Shown piece by piece: positions 7,440 to 11,598 of a DNA stretch of 11,598 nucleotides (position 1 is its first letter; every line of letters starts with the position of its first letter). The stretch spans positions 1 to 11,598 of the forward strand of contig CALYVE010000025.1 of NCBI GenBank assembly GCA_945492935.1. Direction: 5' to 3'. The notes under the pieces are model-generated. The model saw only the letters and a list, made by a program, of their open reading frames with translations, was not told where the DNA came from and made no database searches. The translations under genes were made by a program, and so were the position numbers. This stretch comes from an uncultured Lachnospiraceae bacterium. GTDB taxonomy: Bacteria; Bacillota; Clostridia; Lachnospirales; Lachnospiraceae.

Positions 7440-7444
7440 AAATG

Positions 7445-7455
7445 CTCCCTCCCCT
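7445..7455 (-). promoter_or_regulatory. Ribosome binding site of lysA
   Basis: Read on the minus strand, a purine run AGGGGAGGGAG directly follows, and by one base overlaps, the TAA stop of the upstream isomerase gene, and precedes the lysA ATG by 5 bases. It supports the chosen lysA start and tight coupling with the gene before it. Confidence 0.75.
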
Positions 7456-7973
7456 TAGTATTTCTCAGGTTCAGCGTATGTAACACCTTGTGTGTCAACC
7501 GTAACGGATTCGATAACCTGATCCTCTAAAGGTCTGTCGCTAAAATCTGTCGGAACACTTGCAAGTTTGTCAACGATATCTAAACCTTCTGTGATCTTTC
7601 CAAAAGCCGCATAAGAACCATCTAAATGAGGGCTTGTCTTATGCATAATAAAAAACTGTGAGCCGGCTGAGTTTGGCATCATAGAACGTGCCATAGAAAG
7701 TACACCCGGTTCGTGCTTTAAATCATTTGGGAAACCGTTCTGTGAGAACTCTCCTTTGATTGAATAACCGGGACCGCCGGTGCCTGTTCCCTCCGGACAT
7801 CCGCCTTGAATCATAAAGCCTTTAATGATGCGGTGAAAAGTCAAACCGTCGTAAAAACCCTTCTGAACAAGGGAAATAAAATTGTTGACTGTATTTGGGG
7901 CAATTTCAGGAAAAAGTTCGAATTTCATAACGTCGCCACCAACCATTGTCATAGTAACAATTGGATTTGCCAA
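7455..7973 (-). CDS. Cyclophilin-type peptidyl-prolyl cis-trans isomerase
   Basis: A 172-residue cytoplasmic cyclophilin, without signal peptide, that catalyses cis-trans isomerisation of Xaa-Pro bonds. Key residues by comparison with human CypA are FHR (46-48; R48 is the catalytic Arg), FMIQGG (53-58), SMARSMMPNSAGSQFFIM (93-110) and HLDGSYAAFGK (116-126). H116 stands where CypA has the cyclosporin-binding Trp121, as expected for a bacterial enzyme. I chose the TTG start at 7973. AAAGGA lies 8 bases before it, and the resulting MANPIV start is what I recall for relatives. The in-frame ATG at 7982 (3 residues longer) overlaps that AAAGGA and has no ribosome site of its own. It is the first gene of a unit with lysA. 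Confidence 0.93.
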   Translation of the reverse strand: MANPIVTMTMVGGDVMKFELFPEIAPNTVNNFISLVQKGFYDGLTFHRIIKGFMIQGGCPEGTGTGGPGYSIKGEFSQNGFPNDLKHEPGVLSMARSMMPNSAGSQFFIMHKTSPHLDGSYAAFGKITEGLDIVDKLASVPTDFSDRPLEDQVIESVTVDTQGVTYAEPEKY

Positions 7974-7981
7974 ATTTATCA

Positions 7982-7987
7982 TCCTTT
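7982..7987 (-). promoter_or_regulatory. Ribosome binding site that favours the TTG start of the isomerase
   Basis: AAAGGA on the minus strand has its last base in the upstream in-frame ATG (7982-7980) and ends 8 bases before TTG at 7973-7971. The distance suits the TTG and rules against the ATG, unless the latter is used without a Shine-Dalgarno. Confidence 0.6.
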
Positions 7988-8015
7988 CTTGTATTATTTC
8001 TAAAAATATGGTAAT

Positions 8016-8044
8016 ATAATAGCATTATTGTAAAATTACTTCAA
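8016..8044 (-). promoter_or_regulatory. Sigma-A-like promoter of the isomerase-lysA unit
   Basis: On the minus strand TTGAAG (8044-8039) is followed after exactly 17 bases by TATTAT (8021-8016). These match the consensus -35 box at four of six positions and the -10 box at five of six. Initiation would be expected near base 8009, leaving a short leader of about 35 bases, too short for a riboswitch. No lysine riboswitch is therefore visible for lysA. Confidence 0.65.
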
Positions 8045-8057
8045 GTGTGTAATTTTA
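8031..8057. promoter_or_regulatory. 9-9-9 inverted repeat, candidate operator in the divergent region
   Basis: TAAAATTAC (8031-8039) and GTAATTTTA (8049-8057) are perfect inverted complements with a 9-base centre. The repeat covers the -35 box of the leftward promoter and lies upstream of mltG on the right. A dimeric regulator bound here could act on both directions (inference). The region is AT-rich, so chance is not excluded. Bases 7974-8098 hold no gene that I can see. Confidence 0.4.
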
Positions 8058-8085
8058 ACAGATATTATGTAAACTTATGTGAAAA

Positions 8086-8090
8086 AGAGG
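8086..8090 (+). promoter_or_regulatory. Ribosome binding site that sets the TTG start of mltG
   Basis: AGAGG is 8 bases before the TTG at 8099. The longer in-frame alternative from GTG at 8045 has no purine-rich site before it and would begin inside the inverted repeat. Confidence 0.6.
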
Positions 8091-8098
8091 TAATAGTT

Positions 8099-9205
8099 TT
8101 GAATATATTTAACAACGCAATGCGCACGATAAAAGGAATTGTTTTAGCGCTTGCTTCTGTAACATTGGTCATTATTGTTTTCAAGTATTGTAAAGGGTTT
8201 TACGATGAGTACATGGAGGAATATAAGGGAACGGAAAGTACGCAGGGAACAGATGTAATCATTGTTGTTCCGGAAGGTGCGACGGTAAAAGAGGTTGCGC
8301 AGATTCTCAAAGACAATGGCTTGATTAAATACAAGAGTGCATTTACAAGACGTATGCAGGATTCGGAGTATCGAGGTAAACTTCAGAGCGGAACTTATAC
8401 GCTTAATACAGGTATGAATACGCTTGAGATGATAGCTGCGATGTGTCCGATATATGATGAGACGGTTCCGATTGCGAAGCTTACGGTTCCGGAAGGCTTC
8501 ACCATAGAAATGATAGCTGCACGATGTGAGGAGCTAAAGATTTGTACAGCACAGGAATTTTTAAATGCGGTTAATTCTGTAACAACGGAAGATTTCCCTT
8601 ATCTGGCCGACGTTCCGGCCGGAGCAAATGTAAAATACAAGCTACAGGGATATTTGTTCCCGGCGACATATGACATCTATACAACAACTACGGCAGAGTC
8701 TTTGGTTGAGTGGATGTTAGAGACATTTGAGAATTATTACACGGATGACTTGAAGGCGAGAGCGGAGGAACTTGGCTATTCGTCATTCGAAGTTGTGACA
8801 AGAGCTTCCATCATAGAACGTGAGGCAAAGGTTGAGACGGAGCGTCCTACAATTGCCGGAGTAATTAATAACCGTTTGAACTCGGGTATGAAGCTTCAGA
8901 TGTGTCCGACGGTTCTTTATCCATTGACGGATGGTAAGTTTGATCAAAGTCAGGTGTACTATACGGATTTGGAACTTGATTCCCCATATAATACTTATCT
9001 GTATGACGGACTTCCTGTCGGACCGATTTGCAATCCGGGTATCGCTTGCATTAACGCGGTTCTTTATCCGGAAGAACATGGATATTATTATTATCATGTT
9101 TCAGATGAAGATGAGGGTACACATATATTCACGGAGACCTATGAAGAACATGTAGATACACAGATTATTGGTGGACCAAATGGAGTTGAGGACACTACAA
9201 ACTAG
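8099..9205 (+). CDS. mltG: Endolytic murein transglycosylase MltG (YceG-like)
   Basis: A 368-residue membrane-anchored lytic transglycosylase that cuts nascent peptidoglycan strands and so sets glycan length. It has one transmembrane segment at about residues 11-29. A LysM-like subdomain follows (VIIVVPEGATVKEVAQIL, residues 53-70), then SGTYTLNTGMNTLEMI and the YceG core. Hallmarks are LQGYLFPATYDI (182-193), VTRASIIEREA (233-243, with E240 at the catalytic Glu position of E. coli MltG), INNRL (256-260), SPYNTYLYDGLPVGPICNPG (295-314), YYYHVS and the C-terminal GTHIF. The length is typical. The start is TTG, chosen from the AGAGG site 8 bases upstream. It is divergent from the isomerase-lysA unit and 40 bases before the FHA gene, which may share its transcript. 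Confidence 0.94.
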   Translation: MNIFNNAMRTIKGIVLALASVTLVIIVFKYCKGFYDEYMEEYKGTESTQGTDVIIVVPEGATVKEVAQILKDNGLIKYKSAFTRRMQDSEYRGKLQSGTYTLNTGMNTLEMIAAMCPIYDETVPIAKLTVPEGFTIEMIAARCEELKICTAQEFLNAVNSVTTEDFPYLADVPAGANVKYKLQGYLFPATYDIYTTTTAESLVEWMLETFENYYTDDLKARAEELGYSSFEVVTRASIIEREAKVETERPTIAGVINNRLNSGMKLQMCPTVLYPLTDGKFDQSQVYYTDLELDSPYNTYLYDGLPVGPICNPGIACINAVLYPEEHGYYYYHVSDEDEGTHIFTETYEEHVDTQIIGGPNGVEDTTN

Positions 9206-9233
9206 TAATTGACGCGTGAAAATATACACTTAT

Positions 9234-9240
9234 AGGAGGG
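9234..9240 (+). promoter_or_regulatory. Ribosome binding site of the FHA gene
   Basis: AGGAGGG ends 5 bases before the ATG at 9246. This excludes the in-frame GTG at 9216, which would place the ribosome site inside the coding region. Confidence 0.75.
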
Positions 9241-9245
9241 ACCTT

Positions 9246-10760
9246 ATGAGAGCATTTAGTTTCAAAGCACGTAACATTGGTGAAGAGAAATATTTGACTT
9301 ATACAATGGGCGATGATTGCGAACTTGACGAGGATTCGCTTGATTTTGTAGAAAATCAGTCGGCAGAGCTGGTGAAGGTTATTTATGAAGAGGATGATGA
9401 TTACGATTATTTAACATATGACATTACAAGTGAGACATCCCTGGCAGATTTGACTGCCGGTTCGGTTCGGAGTGAGGTCATTTTAAATGTAATCAAAAAT
9501 ATTGCAAGCGAGATGATTGATCTTAAAGAACAGGCAGTGCCACTCGCATACCTTTTGCTTAATCGCAATTTCATGTATGTAGATAAGGAGACTTACAGAA
9601 TCAAATTTATTTGTCTGCCTGTTGAGTCTGATGCTAGTGTAGCAGTTGAGTTTAAAGGATTTATCAGACAGCTTCTGGCGAACATGAAATATGACGTCGA
9701 CGAAAATTTAGGCTACGTTGGCCAGCTTCTCACTTATATTAACGGCGATACATTCACGTTAAGAGGGTTAGTCGGTTTAACTGAGGCATTAATGGACGAG
9801 AACGGTATTTTGTATGAGGCGACTGCCGATATTGATGCAGATGGTGTTGAAGTTGTTGGCGTTGAGACAGTTGCTCCGGCAAGCGAAGATTCTGTCTCAA
9901 CCTTTATGAGCAATTCTACAGAAGAACCATTACCGGAGATTGGTGATGATGAAGATGACACAGAGGCACCGGAAGCTGACGAAGATGATGGTGAGTTAGA
10001 GAGTATTTTGCCGGCAGGAATGAATGCTGTTGCAGAGGAGCCGGAGGTAAAGAATGAACCTGCTACAGCAAGCAGTTCGTTTGCAGGCGCAGTCGCTGTG
10101 AAGGAAACAGATGTTGACTTAGTAAGAGAGCGCGTTCGTAAGATTATGGGAGAAGGCAAAACAACGCAGCCTTCAGCAATCACGCCGGATACAACCACAC
10201 CGATGGCAAGCATCAAGAAAAAGAACGTAATCAAAGTTAATCGTGCAGCAATTATTCAGAATGTGGCAGCAGAGCAGGAGGAAGAGTTGGCAGCACAAGA
10301 GATAGCGGAGAGTGCTGCAGCACAGGAGGCAGTACAAGAGACAGAGGCAGCGGAAAACAGCGAAGGGGCTGTTGTTGCACCTGAAAGTGAGGTTACAAGT
10401 AATTCGGTTCTCAGCAAGACGATTGCCGAGCCGCCAAAGCCAAGCGTTTTAAATGCGCCTAAGGCTGTTCCGTACTTAATCCGTGTGAACACGAATGAAC
10501 GTATCATGTTAAATAAACCGACATTCAAGATTGGTAAGGCGTCCAGAGGTGTTGATTACACGGTTGATGGTAACGGTGCAATCAGCCGTGTGCATGCAAT
10601 TATCACACAAAGAGATGATGTATGCTATATCAGGGATAACAAATCAACGAATCATACATATGTAAACAATGTTCTCGTAGAAGACGGAGCAGAAGAGATA
10701 TTAACGCATGAGTCGCTTGTGCGTTTGGGAGACGAGGAATTCACATTTAAGATTCGATAA
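9246..10760 (+). CDS. DUF6382-like N-terminal domain plus C-terminal FHA domain protein
   Basis: A 504-residue protein in three parts. Residues 1-190 form an alpha/beta domain resembling the DUF6382 family (KYLTYTMGDDCELDEDSLDF; VPLAYLLLNRNFMYVDKETY; FIRQLLANMKYDVDENLGYV). Residues about 195-405 are an acidic, Ala/Glu-rich, low-complexity linker. Residues about 409-504 are an FHA domain with the phosphothreonine-binding signature: FKIGK (427-431), AISRVHA (445-451, S447, R448 and H450) and STNHTYVN (467-474). There is no signal peptide or membrane segment, so it is probably cytoplasmic and reads threonine-phosphorylated partners. The next gene encodes a second copy of the N-terminal domain. 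The fold of that domain, and a possible likeness to the EssB/YukC pseudokinase region of type VII secretion, are inference. No kinase gene is in the window. Confidence 0.88.
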   Translation: MRAFSFKARNIGEEKYLTYTMGDDCELDEDSLDFVENQSAELVKVIYEEDDDYDYLTYDITSETSLADLTAGSVRSEVILNVIKNIASEMIDLKEQAVPLAYLLLNRNFMYVDKETYRIKFICLPVESDASVAVEFKGFIRQLLANMKYDVDENLGYVGQLLTYINGDTFTLRGLVGLTEALMDENGILYEATADIDADGVEVVGVETVAPASEDSVSTFMSNSTEEPLPEIGDDEDDTEAPEADEDDGELESILPAGMNAVAEEPEVKNEPATASSSFAGAVAVKETDVDLVRERVRKIMGEGKTTQPSAITPDTTTPMASIKKKNVIKVNRAAIIQNVAAEQEEELAAQEIAESAAAQEAVQETEAAENSEGAVVAPESEVTSNSVLSKTIAEPPKPSVLNAPKAVPYLIRVNTNERIMLNKPTFKIGKASRGVDYTVDGNGAISRVHAIITQRDDVCYIRDNKSTNHTYVNNVLVEDGAEEILTHESLVRLGDEEFTFKIR

Positions 10761-10776
10761 TGAATGAACACTAAAT

Positions 10777-10782
10777 AGGGGG
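10777..10782 (+). promoter_or_regulatory. Ribosome binding site of the second DUF6382-like gene
   Basis: AGGGGG stands 9 bases before the ATG at 10792, in the 31-base gap after the FHA gene. It supports the start of the last gene, which has no stop in the window. Confidence 0.65.
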
Positions 10783-10791
10783 AAGTACGCA

Positions 10792-11598
10792 ATGAAAAAA
10801 ATTGATTTTACAATGGAAAAGCAAAATGGCGTAGATGTGATTAAGTATGTATTGGGTGCTGCAGATGTCTACGACGAGAGAGTGTCGGATAAGGCTACAC
10901 AAATGGCAAATATCATTCCGTTTCAGTATCAGGATGTAGATGGAAAACGCATTTATACTGCATATGCTCATGAAGATATCACATTGGATGCGTATATGAA
11001 AAATGTGCTCACTAAGCCGGAGGTTCTTGGCGTTTTAGGTGGGCTTGCTGCCATTTTTGAAATAGGAACAAAGGGTATCCCTGTAGGTTATATCGTAAAA
11101 GATGCTTCCTATATATATGTAAATAGAGAAAACATTACTGTTAAGGCAGTACTGTTTCCACTTAAGCAGGAAAATATGCCATTGAGCGAGATTCCTGCTT
11201 TTTTCCGTGAAATAATATCGAACATGAAGTTCCATGAAGCAGACGTTGACAACTATGTTGCAAGAGTCATCACACAGATTAATGCACCTGATTTTTCTGC
11301 TGCATCATTTAAGGCATTTATTGATCAGGAAATGGAAAAAATCGGAATGTTTATTCATAAGGATAATGGTCCTATGAATATGATGGTTGGCGGAGGACAG
11401 GCGCCAAATAAAGATGTCAAGGTTAACAAGGTTGGCGTTATGAACAACATGAATAATATGAATAACATGAGACCGATGGGAATGGCGCCACAGGGAGCAA
11501 CGATGCCACCACAGGGAATGCCGATGCCACCGCAGGGAGCAAAACCACAGGGGGCACCGATGCCACAGGCACCAAAGCCACAGATGGGAATGCCGGGA
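10792..11598 (+). CDS. DUF6382-like protein with Met/Pro/Gln/Gly-rich tail (3' end outside window)
   Basis: There are 269 codons open to the window edge, starting at an ATG 9 bases after AGGGGG. Residues 1-188 are a paralogue of the N-terminal domain of the preceding FHA protein. IPVGYIVKDASYIYVNRENI (96-115) lines up with VPLAYLLLNRNFMYVDKETY there, and FFREIISNMKFHEADVDNYV with FIRQLLANMKYDVDENLGYV. From residue about 192 the chain becomes low-complexity: an Asn/Met stretch, then MPPQG-type repeats to the edge. No signal peptide or membrane segment is visible so far. By analogy with its neighbour, a C-terminal FHA domain may follow beyond base 11598 (inference). It is probably co-transcribed with the FHA gene. 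Its function is unknown. Confidence 0.85.
   Translation, partial: MKKIDFTMEKQNGVDVIKYVLGAADVYDERVSDKATQMANIIPFQYQDVDGKRIYTAYAHEDITLDAYMKNVLTKPEVLGVLGGLAAIFEIGTKGIPVGYIVKDASYIYVNRENITVKAVLFPLKQENMPLSEIPAFFREIISNMKFHEADVDNYVARVITQINAPDFSAASFKAFIDQEMEKIGMFIHKDNGPMNMMVGGGQAPNKDVKVNKVGVMNNMNNMNNMRPMGMAPQGATMPPQGMPMPPQGAKPQGAPMPQAPKPQMGMPG
11440..11469 (+). repeat. Asn-Asn-Met triplet repeat within the last gene
   Basis: Three tandem copies of a nine-base unit ATGAAYAAY plus a closing ATG encode MNNMNNMNNM. The copies differ only at third codon positions (AAC or AAT), so the amino-acid pattern is preserved while the DNA has drifted, suggesting the peptide repeat is maintained. Confidence 0.7.
11488..11598 (+). 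repeat. Degenerate Pro-Gln-Gly-Met repeat within the last gene
   Basis: Repeated CCACAGGGA-like units encode PQGATMPPQGMPMPPQGA and similar, continuing to the window edge. The repeats are short and imperfect, and form a flexible, proline-rich linker or binding region in the DUF6382-like protein. Confidence 0.75.

Noticed and set aside
7983..8010. A possible lysine riboswitch ahead of the lysA unit.
   Set aside because: The likely leader is only about 35 bases, far shorter than the lysine riboswitch, and AT-rich without structure. lysA itself follows another gene by only 15 bases.
9209..9236. TTGACG and TATAGG with a 16-base spacer before the FHA gene, like a promoter.
   Set aside because: The -10 would overlap the AGGAGGG ribosome site, and transcription would start about 3 bases before the ATG, removing that site from the message.
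9734..10234. Long minus-strand open frame opposite the FHA gene, encoding 166 residues.
   Set aside because: It lies opposite the linker and N-domain code of a clear FHA gene. Its Ser/Ala/Pro-rich composition is what antisense of an acidic, Ala/Glu-rich region gives.

Overview
The window looks like chromosomal DNA of a low-to-moderate GC Firmicute, most likely a member of the Lachnospiraceae or a close relative. The grounds are the clostridial-type phosphofructokinase (GGNGS and PKTIDND motifs), the divergent LysA subfamily, a small basic-tailed protein of a kind I recall from Lachnospiraceae, FHA proteins with a DUF6382-like N-terminal domain, strong AGGAGG ribosome sites and TTG starts. The assignment rests on recalled family resemblance, since no search was run. 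There is no phage, IS element, CRISPR array, tRNA or rRNA.

Bases 1-3187 (+ strand) form a tight housekeeping cluster: the 3' part of dnaX (DNA polymerase III tau/gamma), a YbaB/EbfC nucleoid protein, recR, and a 6-phosphofructokinase. The stop codons of dnaX and recR overlap the next gene's Shine-Dalgarno, and ybaB and recR share one base, so translation is probably coupled. A long hairpin flanked by a 10-base direct repeat follows.

Bases 3307-6204 (+) hold two genes I cannot name. One encodes a 114-residue protein with an arginine-rich tail. The other encodes an 849-residue membrane-anchored extracytoplasmic protein with propeller-like repeats and a C-terminal domain resembling a C39-like cysteine peptidase, but with the expected Cys and His replaced.

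Bases 6189-7973 (- strand) carry a two-gene unit, a cyclophilin-type peptidyl-prolyl isomerase followed by a diaminopimelate decarboxylase (lysA). Its 3' end overlaps the 849-residue gene tail to tail by 16 bases. It appears to start from a good sigma-A-like promoter in the divergent region 7974-8098, which also holds a 9-9-9 inverted repeat.

Bases 8099-11598 (+) contain mltG (endolytic murein transglycosylase, TTG start), then a protein with a DUF6382-like N-terminal domain, acidic linker and FHA domain, then a second DUF6382-like protein with a Met/Pro/Gln/Gly-rich repetitive tail that runs off the window. The last two are tandem paralogues and are the best candidate for an under-described system: a phosphothreonine-reading, probably envelope-associated module next to a cell-wall enzyme.
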